In this document: positions 54,657 to 64,000 of the stretch, piece by piece
Layout: the number at the start of each line of letters is the position of its first letter
Numbering within the stretch: the first letter of the stretch is position 1
Assembly: GCA_020740775.1 (NCBI GenBank)
Contig: JAHEWK010000025.1
Span: forward strand, 372,001-436,000
From: Ilyonectria destructans
Lineage: Eukaryota; Ascomycota; Sordariomycetes; Hypocreales; Nectriaceae
Length of the DNA stretch: 64,000 bases
Reading direction: 5' to 3'
Translations under genes and position numbers: made by a program
The notes under the pieces: generated by a model
What the model was told of the DNA's origin: nothing
Database searches by the model: none
Seen by the model: the letters and a program-made list of their open reading frames with translations, nothing else

Positions 54657-56010
54657 AGATACGAGCGCAATGCTTCCTTTGCTATCCAGCTTTTCTTGAT
54701 AATCATTGGTTAGCATTTCTACTCTAGACTAAGACGTGATTGATTGGGCGTTTAAAGTGTAAAAAGTGGTATATATTGTAAATAAGCTGCTGAGATTCTA
54801 GAATCTTCAGTGACCACTAATCTGCCGCCATGTGAGATGGGGTACATGGTATAAAATAGCCGTTTAGTTGTCATCTCACAGTCACCCTTTTCTTGATTGC
54901 GCCTTCCGTGTTTACTTCGTATTACAGAGTATTCAGTGGAGAGTCAAATATAATAGTAAGCAGCCACAAAACACTAACTTAGTTTTAGGTAATTGGCCCC
55001 AATCGTGGAGGGCCCATCTCACGACATAACGCCTCTAGCGCTGATTCTGAACACTTGTTTGCGTCACTTCGCAGCGCTAGTGCTCAATCATTGAGCATTG
55101 GCGCCGATCCTCAATTCCCCCAAACCCCGCGATTAGAGGGGTTAGCTGCGCTGCTGCCTTGGCTGTGGCGCTATGGCTGCTGCCCTGCCAGATTCCTTTC
55201 CTGTTCCAAGACGGTCAACTGCCAGAAAGTCCTCAATTCGAGTTCGCCCTCCGGAGGATTACACCGTAGAAAATGCCGAAGCGAAACATCCAAGTTGCTG
55301 CAACTCGTGCCAAAACGAGAAGGAAGCAGTCGGCGAAATGCTTCATTGGGCCTAGGAGAGTGCCGTCGATCGTGGAGAAAGGGTGACTGTCCGCCACCAA
55401 TCGGAACGTAGAATCCTCCATGGTCATGTTCCAGAACGACGCTCGGCGCTTCTGTGGGGGGCTGACAATCAGCTCAAGCTAAGTGAGTGGGCATAGTACA
55501 CGGGACCCAGTTGGCTGGGCCCATCATCACTGCGGGTCTCTTGAGGCTCAGGGAAGCACCAAGGTGGTCTGTTCCTTTCAATCCCAACGTCGAGCCAGGC
55601 CCAGAACTCCAGCCCTTCCTGGTCCGCAGTACTTGCTGTAGTACTTGAGCCTAGGTACCCCAATTGGTCAGGTGGGTGGGGACGCCTCCGTTAAAATGGT
55701 GGGGCTTGGGCTGCATAAAAACTGACAGATAGTTTTGTAATAGTGGCCCCTATTGACCTCCATACTTACCCCGTGATCGGAAGCGGGGTGCGTAGAACCC
55801 GGTTGCCGAAGCGAAAAAGCTCGGGAGAAGGAAAAGGTATTTCGAATCGCCATCTTGTCTTGCTCTGATATGCCTTGCCGAGATCTATGATCGCATAATC
55901 TTGAGTCAGTCAAATAGCAGGTAGATCACTTCGTTTTCGGCCAAGTTAGGTATGGTTTGATTAGTTTTAACCTGCACAACGTCCCGGCTGCCGTGTCGAG
56001 AAGGAGATGA
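54657..56010. other. Intergenic, no gene recognised
   Basis: 1.35 kb. GC-rich 55020-55450 has overlapping ORFs on both strands (e.g. 55173-55355) with no recognisable family; this may be a decayed gene. Confidence 0.4.
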
Positions 56011-56288
56011 AGTCAAGGCTCGAACCCCCCTAGTACACTGTAAATCCACGTGGACCACATATAAGTGGCCCATCTCTATTACATCCACTTGTCGGCGCTC
56101 AGATTACGTAATAATCCACTACACTTGGACACGAAAGTGGATGTAATGGAGTGGATTTAGGTGGATTTAGGTACAGTGGGATATTCCCTGACCCTGTATG
56201 GTACATAGTACTTATTTTTGTATATGACTGCCTATTAAATCGAGGTACCTGGACCCAAGTTAGCCGAAGTCGATCACCCCTACAGCTA
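56011..56288. repeat. 278-bp repeat, left copy (second copy at 58633-58906)
   Basis: Starts AGTCAAGGCTCGAACCC and ends CACCCCTACAGCTA. The right copy 58633-58906 is near-identical apart from a 4-bp length difference in the C-run and a few substitutions. Direct orientation. It contains a foldback MITE (56036-56178). On the minus strand its left edge reads GGGTTCGAGCC, like a tRNA B box, so a SINE-like origin is possible but unsupported. Confidence 0.85.
56036..56178. mobile_element. 143-bp foldback MITE, left copy
   Basis: Inverted ends CACTGTA...AAATCCAC / GTGGATTTAGGTACAGTG. The inner arms ATTACATCCACTT / AAGTGGATGTAAT also pair, so the element can fold over most of its length. No clear target duplication. 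An identical-length copy is at 58654-58796. Confidence 0.6.
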
Positions 56289-58131
56289 ATCTAATAATAT
56301 TAGACGAGAAACTACCCCTATTGAGTGCGTTTTCTACAGATTTCCTGCTTTGTTTTTGCCAAAAAAAAAAATTGATGTCAGCCAACCAGCCAGGCCAACC
56401 AGGCCAACAGCAGCAGATCGAAGACCGTCTTTTTCGCCATTTCAGAGGCTGGAATTGGTCAGAACGCGCTCGTGATACTAGCTCTTGGCTGTGGGACTTT
56501 GGCTATGATATTCAACGTCATGGCTTACGCAAATGGGCTTGCAAGGACTGTGTCCTCAGAAATCGTCCCATTATCGCGAGTTTTACCTCTTCAGGTCTCC
56601 AGAACGCGGCAAATCATCTATGGCGTGAGCACAAATCACCAGCACCAGAGGGAGAGAAAAAGAGCACAGCACAGCTGAAATCCGAAGGCGCACTGAAATC
56701 GAACCAGCCGACTATTGCCTCTGTTCTGAAACTGGACGTCAACAAGCCTACGGAACAGAATATCGCGAATAACTTCATCTCACGCTTTGATAAGCAACAC
56801 TTTCAGCGTATGCTAGTCGAATTAATCGTCAGTAGCAACCAGTCCTTTTCCTTCGCTGAGAACCCCATCCTCCGAGAAATCTTCGACTATTTGAATCCCC
56901 CCGTTTCGATCCAACGCGCCAACTTGAGTGCCACAGCTGTCCGATATAAGATCATTCAAGAGTATAACCGCCACAAGCAGACGGTTATCGAGGTGCTGAG
57001 GAACTCCCCTGGAGCGCTTCATATCTCATTTGATGGCTGGACGTCTCGAAATAAGCTTGCCCTCTACGGTATTGCTTGTTTTTTCAGAGATGAGAAGAAT
57101 AGACCATGCAAAATCATGATTGGGGTTCTAGAGGCTCATCGTCACTTCGGCTCAACGATCGGTGGGGAGGTTCTCGACGTCCTACACACTCTTGGCGTAA
57201 GTCCAGAGAAGATTGGCTATTTCACGCTCGACAATGCTGAAAACAATGATACTGCAATGGAGGTTATTGGTGCTGAACTTGGGTTCGATGGCCGACTACG
57301 CCGAGGACGCTGTATTGGCCACACAATTAACTTGTCAGCCAAGGTGCTCTTATTTGGCAAAAAAGCCGGCGCGTTCGAGCAGCAATTATCAGGCGCAGAA
57401 GCGTTATCTGATACTGAATACGCTCAATGGCGCAAAAAAGGACCAGTTGGCAAGTTGCATAACATCGTAGTTGATGTGCGTATTAGCCATCGGCTAATTT
57501 ACTTATTCAAGGAGGTCCAGAGGGTAAGCGGTTTTCACTAAATCTTGTTCGTCTCATACTAATTTGGTATATCTAACAGGACGAAATTGATCGCGCCACC
57601 ACCCTCAAACTCCGATCGAAGAAACCACTCTAATTGTCGATAACGACACGCGTTGGCTGTCACAACTCTACATAATCCGCAGGGCTCTACGGCTAAAACC
57701 TCTATCGAACTCCTACTGATCAAGTACAAGGCGCAATGGGAGGACGAAAATCGGTCTAAAAAGACTGGCCGAGTGACACAAGCCAAATTGGCGAAAAAAC
57801 CACGCATCCTCCGAGACGAGAATCAGCTAACGGATAAAGACTGGGAGGTTCTTTACCATTTGGAGGCTATTCTGACTGTTTTTGAGACCGTGGTAAAGAC
57901 GCTTGAGGGTGATGGACGCATCCGCAGGCGTAAGCAAGGCTGGACCGGCTCCTATGGCAATATCTGGGACGTGGTGCTTGGCTATGAGTTGCTGCTTAAC
58001 ACACTGGAAGAATATAAGCAGCTTGCTGCTAACTTTCCTGATCCCGAGCACTTCCGCATCGGAATCAACCTTGCTTGGGATAAGCTGGATGAATATTATC
58101 GGCGGCTAGACGAGACGACCATCTACTATAC

Positions 58132-58563
58132 TGTTACGACCAGATGGGGAAAGGTGTGAAGACGGAACGGAATATCCCACATTCCGTGCCGACCAATAAG
58201 GTTGTTCGACCATATGCAAGTCGAACGAGGGCGGTTCGACTCTGTTCGACTCACCAATAGGGTTGTTCGCCCATATGCAAGTCGAACGAGGTCGGTTCGA
58301 CTCCGTTCGACATGCAAGTCGAACACGGTCGGTTCGACTCTGTTCGACTCACGAAAACACGAAGTATATAGCTTCACTCATTCCCACTTCCTTATGTCTA
58401 GATAGCTCTCCAGCTTTCAATACAATTTGATTACTCAAGAACACTTCTTGACATTATCAGACGTGATACGCGACCCTACGCTCAGCACGCCACGCCCCGT
58501 TACAACTGCCAACATAAACCAATCAGGTTACGGTTTACTACGTTGGGAACCTTGACCGTCACA
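58132..58563. mobile_element. Solo LTR of an LTR retrotransposon, 432 bp
   Basis: Begins TGTTACGACC, ends CCGTCACA (TG...CA ends), and is flanked by the pentamer TATAC (58127-58131 and 58564-58568). Removing it with one TATAC restores the hAT frame ...TIYYT-AIALHP.... No internal retroviral-type genes, so it was left by LTR-LTR recombination. Contains an internal tandem repeat (58192-58353). Confidence 0.9.
58192..58353. repeat. 61-bp tandem repeat inside the solo LTR
   Basis: About 2.6 units beginning ACCAATARGGTTGTTCG and containing CATATGCAAGTCGAACG and GGTTCGACTCYGTTCGACTC; the third unit lacks its first part. Such U3 repeats often act as promoter/enhancer modules. Confidence 0.85.
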
Positions 58564-58632
58564 TATACGGCAATAGCGCTCCATCCAGCTTATCGTTGGG
58601 ACTGGTTTGATGAAACCTGGGCTCATAAGCCT

Positions 58633-58906
58633 AGTCAAGGCTCGAACCCACTACACTGTAAATCCACGTGGACCACATATAAGTGGCCCATCTCTATTAC
58701 ATCCACTTGTCGGCGCTCAGATTACGTAATAATCCACTACACTTGGACACGAAAGTGGATGTAATGGAGTGGATTTAGGTGGATTTAGGTACAGTGGGAT
58801 ATTCCCTGACCCTGTATGGTTCATAGTACTTATTTTTGTATATAACTGCCTATTAAATTGAGGTACCTGGACCCAAGTTAGTCGAGGTCGATCACCCCTA
58901 CAGCTA
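58633..58906. repeat. 274-bp repeat, right copy, with 143-bp MITE (58654-58796)
   Basis: Direct repeat of 56011-56288. It truncates the hAT coding sequence on its left. On its right it ends exactly at the TA (58905-58906) that became the target of the Tc1 element. Confidence 0.85.
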
Positions 58907-60292
58907 CAGTCACGGGCCAAAAGTCTCCGTACAGCCCCACTTCGCGTGTCAAAACGCGATCGCGTCTCCCAACCCCCTTTCTTTTCTAACCATCATAACA
59001 TCTGGTCAAGATGTCCCCAGAACGTCATTTTGGTACTGAAATAAGCGCCAATCGCCAATATAATCATGAGTTTTCTCCCGAAGTCAGAATGGCTATACTT
59101 GCCAAGTTAGATGATGGCCTAAGTCTGCGGGAGGTGGCACGCCAGTTCAACACCACCCACTCATCAGTGCAATACGTACAGCATCACTTCACCACTCAAC
59201 ACACAGTCAAGAATAATACAAGATCCGGCCGGCCCAATAAGCTTACACGGGCAGAGATACGATATATCATTCGATTGGCCAAGAAAGACCGAGACATCAC
59301 TTGGGATGCCCTCAAATCTGAGTCCGGCAGCCGGGTAAGCACCCGTACGATCCGCCGTACTGTTCGGAAGTATTGGGCGCGTAAATGGAGAGCTCTAAAG
59401 AGGCCAAATATCATAAAAGATGCGTCAAAAGCTAGGCTTCATTTTGCGCGTACTTGGCTGCCGAGGGTAGAAGAATTGATGGAGGTATGCTGTGTTGAAG
59501 TTTTGTCCCGAGACAAGCTAACACTTATCAAGGTCATGTTTTCCGACGAGACTTCTGTGCGGTCTCAATCAAGCGACCCCAACGCCTGGCACTTCCGGCT
59601 TCCTGAGGAAAGATACAATCCGGAATTTGTCAATCAGGAGGTGCATGTAAAAGCGCCGTTTTCCCTTTTGTTTTGGGCAGCAATTTGGAAATTGCACCGG
59701 ACCTCTATTATTGAGATGATCAGAGATCCAAAGGCCCGCAGAGGCGGATTTTCAGCTTGGTCATATCAGCTTGCGCTGGAGGAAGGGCTCCTTCCTCATC
59801 TTGATGGCTCTCGAAAATTTCAGCAGGATAACGCACGTATTCATACAGCTAGAAGCACTCGAAGTTGGATGACATCCCATGGGCTTGAGTGTATTGACTG
59901 GCCTCCTTTCTCTCCAGACTTAAACCCAATTGAGCATGTTTGGAGAATGCTCAAAGCGAAATTACGCTTGCGGCACCCTCATACAATGCATCTTAAAGAT
60001 AATGAGGCAGATAGAGCAGAGTTGGCGAGATGCGTGCAAGATACGTGGGCAGTCTTAGACCAGGAGCAGATTTCGAAGCTAATTGAGTCTATGCCGCGCC
60101 GCTTGCGAGCTGTTATCCGGGCAAGGGGTTGGTATACAAAATATTAAATGCTAGTATTAGGGCTATCTAATGTACTAATTTTCTTTTGTACTGTATTTTA
60201 ATTGAATTTATTACTGTATATTGAAGTTAGTTGTGTTGAACGTGGTGGTGGTGGGTGTGCGGGGCTGTACGGAGACTTTTGGCCCGTGACTG
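58907..60292 (+). mobile_element. Tc1/mariner transposon, 1386 bp, apparently intact
   Basis: 32-bp perfect inverted repeats beginning CAGTCACGGGCCAAAAGTCT at 58907 and mirrored at 60261-60292, flanked by TA (58905-58906 and 60293-60294). The single transposase gene is open. Perfect ends and open frame make this the youngest-looking element of the window with the hAT at 2427. Confidence 0.95.
59011..60147 (+). CDS. Tc1-like DD34E transposase
   Basis: A single exon, 378 aa, 104 bp inside the left TIR. The N-terminus has a paired-like HTH (FSPEVRMAILAKLDDGLSLREVARQFNTTHSSVQYV), a GRPNKLT hinge (GRPR-like AT-hook motif) and a second HTH. Catalytic residues: VMFSDETSV (first Asp), KFQQDNARIHTA (second Asp), WPPFSPDLNPIEHVW (Glu). 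There are exactly 34 residues between second Asp and Glu, the DD34E spacing of the Tc1 group. No stop, no frameshift. Can be expected to cut and paste itself into TA sites. Confidence 0.95.
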   Translation: MSPERHFGTEISANRQYNHEFSPEVRMAILAKLDDGLSLREVARQFNTTHSSVQYVQHHFTTQHTVKNNTRSGRPNKLTRAEIRYIIRLAKKDRDITWDALKSESGSRVSTRTIRRTVRKYWARKWRALKRPNIIKDASKARLHFARTWLPRVEELMEVCCVEVLSRDKLTLIKVMFSDETSVRSQSSDPNAWHFRLPEERYNPEFVNQEVHVKAPFSLLFWAAIWKLHRTSIIEMIRDPKARRGGFSAWSYQLALEEGLLPHLDGSRKFQQDNARIHTARSTRSWMTSHGLECIDWPPFSPDLNPIEHVWRMLKAKLRLRHPHTMHLKDNEADRAELARCVQDTWAVLDQEQISKLIESMPRRLRAVIRARGWYTKY

Positions 60293-60510
60293 TAGCTAGC
60301 TTCGCTGAGGGGTGGGCTATTTTGCAGGGTTTAAAGTGGGGCGGAAAAACGCTTGGCTGTGGGATGCGAACAGCGATTTAATTGGTTAGAAGGCCATAAT
60401 TGTGGAGCACCCCACAGATAGGATTTATCCCACTGTAACTGGAATTACATTACAGCACGAACTTAATCCTATATTATTTTCCCACAATCCATTATCCATG
60501 CATTATCACG

Positions 60511-63500
60511 ATGAGTGACTCTAGTGATATATTCGAATGGAATACCAACAACTCCAGGGAAAACAGCCCTTCAGACCAGCTACGGGAGGAACAAGAACAC
60601 ACAGAAAGTAGTGTATTTGATGAGGTATGTCTACCACAATGCATTATCAATGCATTGCTAATTCTTTTTTCAGGAAACTCCAGAGTTCGAACCAGCTACC
60701 CTAGAACAACCAATTCTAGTCTCAGCAGCCCCTTTGAGGTCAGGTCATAATGCTATTCGAGATAATGCTACTGTAGTATCTCAAATGTATTATGTACCTA
60801 CTATTCCAATTTGGCCCAAGTCATCAGAGACTGGCGTTGGATATGTAGTATTCACTGAGTCCTTACCTCGGGAGATAAAGGAGAAACCATGGAAAATGGT
60901 AAGAATATCTATTTATAATAGATTGATAATGATTTATTAATATATTATAGTTCCAATGCTCCCTCAAGCGAAGTCAACCTCCAGAACAGACCTCTTCACA
61001 CTTCCTTGAATCTACTCCTTGTTCATACTATAAATATGAATGTACAGGAGTAAAGATTTGCGAGTATCTTGATCCTAGATTGAGAGATTGGCATCACTCT
61101 GAGGTATCCAATGGCTATTGGAATCTTTGGGAACAGCATCAACGAGAACTGAGTGTAAGAAGTGATGAGAGAGATGCTGTTGCGTAAGTTATGCTTAATC
61201 CATTGACAATGCATTATTAATGAATACTCTTTTAGATGGGCTTGGGCAATACAAACAGACTATAAGCGTTACCGAAGCTGCAGAAAGTCAACTAGTGGAC
61301 ATACTGTTACATGTCGGCCAGTATACTTCAAAGATGAGACCCGTGTAAGTTCACTCTTTAATTTATTTATAATCTATTAATAATGTATTATCAGCAAATC
61401 AACGGAGAATTCGTCTCAAAGGTCTACTGTCAGCATTGGCGATACAATAATGACCATCAGTACAGTGCGGTGCCTGCTCGATTTAACAACGTTTTATTCT
61501 TAATTGAGAATATTATCTTGGGGCTGGAGACTGAGGCAACTCCACCAAGAGACACTTGCTGTACAGTCGATCGAACTACACGGCAGAGACTGACATGTGG
61601 TATGTAAATTGATAATCGATTGGCAATGCATTATTAATCTATTATAGATATTGCTCACATTCCTTCCGGCTGTGGCAAGATAGTACGAGTACAATGTGGA
61701 GTCATTTGGAAAGTCTTTATTCCTCATGATCCTACTGTTCCGTACCTTCTTATTATATCTTATGGTATTCATAACCACCCACCGCCACCACCATCAAAAG
61801 GTTCCTCTTGATGTTCTTGTCAAGCTACGTGAGACAATTACACAACGGGAATGTACACCAGATTCATTGAGTATGTAAGCTTAATCCATTGATAATGCAT
61901 TGCTAAATAATTAAAGATCTATGGGTTCGCTCGCCGGGTGTTGAGAATCTTTGCAAAAGCTATAACAGCAGAAGTCTAGCTCAAGTCTATCCAAGTCTAG
62001 CAAATATCAGCCGACTTCGATATCTCTTCCGCAGCCAGCAGGCTATTCACTTTCCTCTTGGAGTCTCACGGCTTGGAGCCTATCATGAGTATCTTACTCA
62101 TCCTAAGAATAATAACAATCGGGTGAGAATATTCTTAATACATTAATAATGCATTACTAATGTATTACAGTACATCCAGATCTTCGAAGATGATGGAGTT
62201 AATCTTCTTATTGTTACATTCTATCGCGAGCAAGTCAAGCTTCTTGAAGATTCGAACTTCTGTTCCTTTCAAGTCGATATGAATTACAAGCATATTGCTA
62301 GTAATACCGACCATGAGATTATCTGGGGAACGTATAATCAAGAAGCAAAGATGAGTATGTATTAATTCTACAATCTATTGATAATGCATTATTAATATAT
62401 TTAGCAATTCCTATTCTGCGAGCTATTGTCAACTCTCAATCTGCCGAAGCCTATCGGAATCTTTACAGTAAGGTCTTTAACTTTATTGCTACTGAGTTTT
62501 CAATACGGCCAAAGTGGTACCATCTCCATAACGAGGGAATTCGAGGTGTTACTCTTGATCAAGACCAGGCCAATATGAAAGGTAATACATCTATAATGCA
62601 TTGTCAATCAATTACTAATATATTCAGGCTTAGGAGAGTATCTCTGTCATGAGGTTGATAGCACACATCAGCCATGGCAGATTCAAGCAATCTCCTGTGT
62701 TCGTCTTTGTCATATCCATTTTGAGCGAGGAGTCGGTAAGTTAATATTTATAATTATAATTAATAACTAATTGATTAATAGAGCAAACTTGCAATAAGCT
62801 TGGAGACTACACCAGAGGCATAGGTTCAATGTATCGAACTATACTATCTCTTAAAGATGCTGAATCTAGAGATGTCTATTTTCAGATGTGCTATCTATTA
62901 ATGATCAGTTAGTATCCCTTAATGGATTCATAATGCATTACTAATGTATTATCGTCAGCCTACCCTGCACTCACCCATTGGGTTCAACATAAACAAGAGG
63001 CAGTTATTGCAGCCGGCTTATGTTTTAGTTGCTCCCAAATGACTCTTTTACAATGGAATAGCTGTGAGAGTCAACTAATCATGTAGAGCAATTACATGAG
63101 GAATCCTATCAAGCAAGTGGGCGATATAGCAGTTTGCTAAAGGTCATCAAAGCGTAAGATAAATGATTTATGAATTATTAAGTAAGTACTAAATAATTAA
63201 TTAGGAATGAAGCTTTTGACTTCAATAAGATTTCCCGACAGCATGCCAGTGCCAATCTTGGTGTGCAGCTATCCTATGAAGACCTTACCGTTGTAGGCCG
63301 CTTCCGCCGGGATAATCAGCGTAAACGTATAATATTCTTATCTATTCCACAATGCATTACTAATGCATTATAGGATCCCGGCCTGGTTCCTCTACCCCTA
63401 GCTCTCAACCAGAAGATGACCGGCGTGGTCGGTCACCTTCAGGAATAAGAGGGGTCTCTAGACATCCAAGTAGCAGATCCCCTATCCCTTCATCCCCTCT

Positions 63501-63855
63501 CAACCCTAGAGGTCGAAGAGGTCAATCTGTACAATCAGCCCGATCTGTATCATCATCTGGAGTCCCTCGGTATGTTATAATTGGTTAATAATATATTATT
63601 AAATACTTATTAAATTATAGTAGTCGAACGCCAGCTCCAGTCCCAGCTTCAGTCCCAGCTCCAATACTAGCGCCAGTACCAGCTCAAATAGCTTCAATTC
63701 CAATGGCTCCCAGTCAACTTTCTGAGAGTGGGTTTTTGGAATATCAGAGACTTCAATTACAGATAATTCAGCATCAGGAACAGATAAAGGCAATGGAATT
63801 AGAGAAGATTCGATTGGAAATGGGCAAAAAAAAACTAGTAGCTGTGCTAGACTAG
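60511..63855 (+). pseudogene. Mutator-like (MULE) transposase gene, 15 exons, two apparent frameshifts
   Basis: Exons: 60511-60624, 60674-60898, 60951-61183, 61236-61344, 61395-61599, 61648-61870, 61917-62122, 62171-62354, 62405-62581, 62628-62735, 62782-62907, 62959-63153, 63205-63320, 63374-63569, 63621-63855. Acidic N-terminus; then Cys/His motif GCGKIVRVQCG...ISYGIHNHPPPPP (WRKY-GCM1/FAR1-like DNA-binding finger); then the MULE core VDMNYKHIAS...HEIIWGTYNQEAKM (first acidic residue), GVTLDQDQANMKGLGEYL (second Asp), CVRLCHIHFERGV (CxxH block); Ser/Pro/Arg-rich and Gln-rich coiled-coil tail. The frame jumps by one base near 61800 (PPPPSK / VPLDVLVKL) and near 63075 (NSCESQ / TNHVEQLHEE). 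All 14 introns are GT-AG, 46-53 bp. Either a young pseudogene or two base-call errors in an intact gene. Confidence 0.75.
60625..63620. repeat. Family of 14 look-alike introns sharing AATGCATTA..TAAT
   Basis: Introns 60625-60673, 60899-60950, 61184-61235, 61345-61394, 61600-61647, 61871-61916, 62123-62170, 62355-62404, 62582-62627, 62736-62781, 62908-62958, 63154-63204, 63321-63373, 63570-63620. Nine contain AATGCATT, usually in the form ATTGATAATGCATTAYTAAT just before the 3' splice site; the other five keep the AT-rich frame with TATTAAT/ACTAAT branch-like words. The same word lies just outside the gene, before the ATG (~60495) and after the stop (63865-63885). Confidence 0.85.
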
Positions 63856-63905
63856 TATGTATGACAATGCATTATCAATGCATTAGAGAAGACCCCTCAA
63901 AAAAA

Positions 63906-64000
63906 TTAAACTTCAACGTCTTCCTCCTCAGGCTCATCATCCGACACAAGTACGGTCTCAAGCTTGTTAATAAAAAATGCCCAGAGGGCACAGTCCTTGC
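63906..64000 (-). CDS. C-terminal end of a gene continuing beyond the window
   Basis: The minus frame, open to the window edge, reads KDCALWAFFINKLETVLVSDDEPEEEDVEV and stops at TAA 63908-63906. The acidic tail is plausible for a nuclear protein. It converges on the MULE gene with 50 bp between the two stop codons, so it may be a second gene of the same element. No family recognised from 31 residues. Confidence 0.4.
   Translation of the reverse strand, partial: KDCALWAFFINKLETVLVSDDEPEEEDVEV

Larger units (their letters stand above)
56375..58631 (+). pseudogene. hAT transposase, frameshifted, hit by a solo LTR and 3' truncated
   Basis: From the ATG at 56375: a Gln-rich start, BED-type zinc finger (WACKDCVLRN...NHLWREHKS), RNase-H-like core with HISFDGWTSRNKLALYGIACFF, GYFTLDNAENND and RGRCIGHTINL. 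A 56-bp intron (57524-57579) follows KEVQR. After it the protein needs frame changes near 57627 (LIVDNDTRWLSQLYIIRRALRL) and near 57685 (TSIELLLIKYKAQWEDENRSKK), then runs to LDETTIYYT at ~58130. A solo LTR (58132-58563) is inserted there. Beyond it the frame resumes as AIALHPAYRWDWFDETWAHKP and is cut off by the 274-bp repeat at ~58633, so the dimerisation domain is missing. A clear pseudogene, unrelated in sequence detail to the hAT at 2427-6179. Confidence 0.88.

Noticed and set aside
55055..55411. Overlapping ORFs on both strands in a GC-rich island
   Set aside because: No recognisable family in any frame; kept only as a possible decayed gene.
56011..56030. tRNA gene suggested by GGGTTCGAGCC on the minus strand
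   Set aside because: Only a B-box-like word; no A box, anticodon arm or acceptor stem could be assembled.
58192..58353. CRISPR-like spaced repeats
   Set aside because: Spacing units are themselves repeated, lie within an LTR, and the genome is eukaryotic.

Overview
The window is from a filamentous ascomycete (Pezizomycotina). Protein genes are split by 46-110 bp GT-AG introns with CTRAY-type branch sites. The families are typical of moulds: Zn2Cys6 regulators, P450, RTA1, sugar-porter MFS, LITAF-like zinc ribbon. The mobile elements are the fungal set: Crypton, Fot1/Pogo, hAT, Tc1/mariner, Mutator-like, a Tad-type LINE relic and a solo LTR. Species cannot be fixed from sequence alone. There is no rRNA, no CRISPR, and I recognised no tRNA.

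0-8.7 kb is a transposon block. It holds the C-terminal part of a Pogo/Fot1 transposase, then a Crypton tyrosine-recombinase gene (1851-8394) split by a structurally complete hAT element (2427-6179; 20-bp perfect TIRs, 8-bp duplication TTAACGAG). 8.7-25.4 kb is decayed accessory sequence: a flippase C-terminal relic, a frameshifted SnoaL-like gene, an intact P450, a 5'-truncated DUF3237 gene, a LINE ORF1 scrap, a Pogo transposase gene, MFS and regulator relics and an FMN-dehydrogenase pseudogene. It ends with an intact Zn2Cys6 factor and an intact RTA1-like membrane gene.

25.4-36 kb carries two MITE families, a zinc alcohol dehydrogenase broken by a 617-bp hAT MITE, a beta-lactamase-fold esterase divergent from an MFS gene with one nonsense codon, a Baeyer-Villiger monooxygenase scrap and a decayed Fot-type element. 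36-54.3 kb is the best preserved gene block: Dabb protein, NAD(P)-binding epimerase, aldehyde dehydrogenase, cupin, alpha/beta hydrolase, quinone-oxidoreductase-like MDR, LITAF-like protein, sugar-porter MFS, Zn2Cys6 regulator and carboxylesterase. With a regulator, a transporter, two esterases and several oxidoreductases but no PKS, NRPS or terpene synthase, it looks more like a catabolic/detoxification cluster than a biosynthetic one (inference).

54.3-64 kb is again transposons. A decayed hAT transposase is interrupted by a solo LTR (5-bp duplication TATAC) and cut off by a 274-bp repeat whose other copy lies upstream. An apparently intact Tc1 element (DD34E, 32-bp perfect TIRs, TA duplication) follows. 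Last is a 15-exon Mutator-like transposase gene whose 14 introns are all 46-53 bp and share an AATGCATTA-TAAT motif that also occurs just outside the coding region. This family of look-alike introns is the most unusual thing I see in the window.
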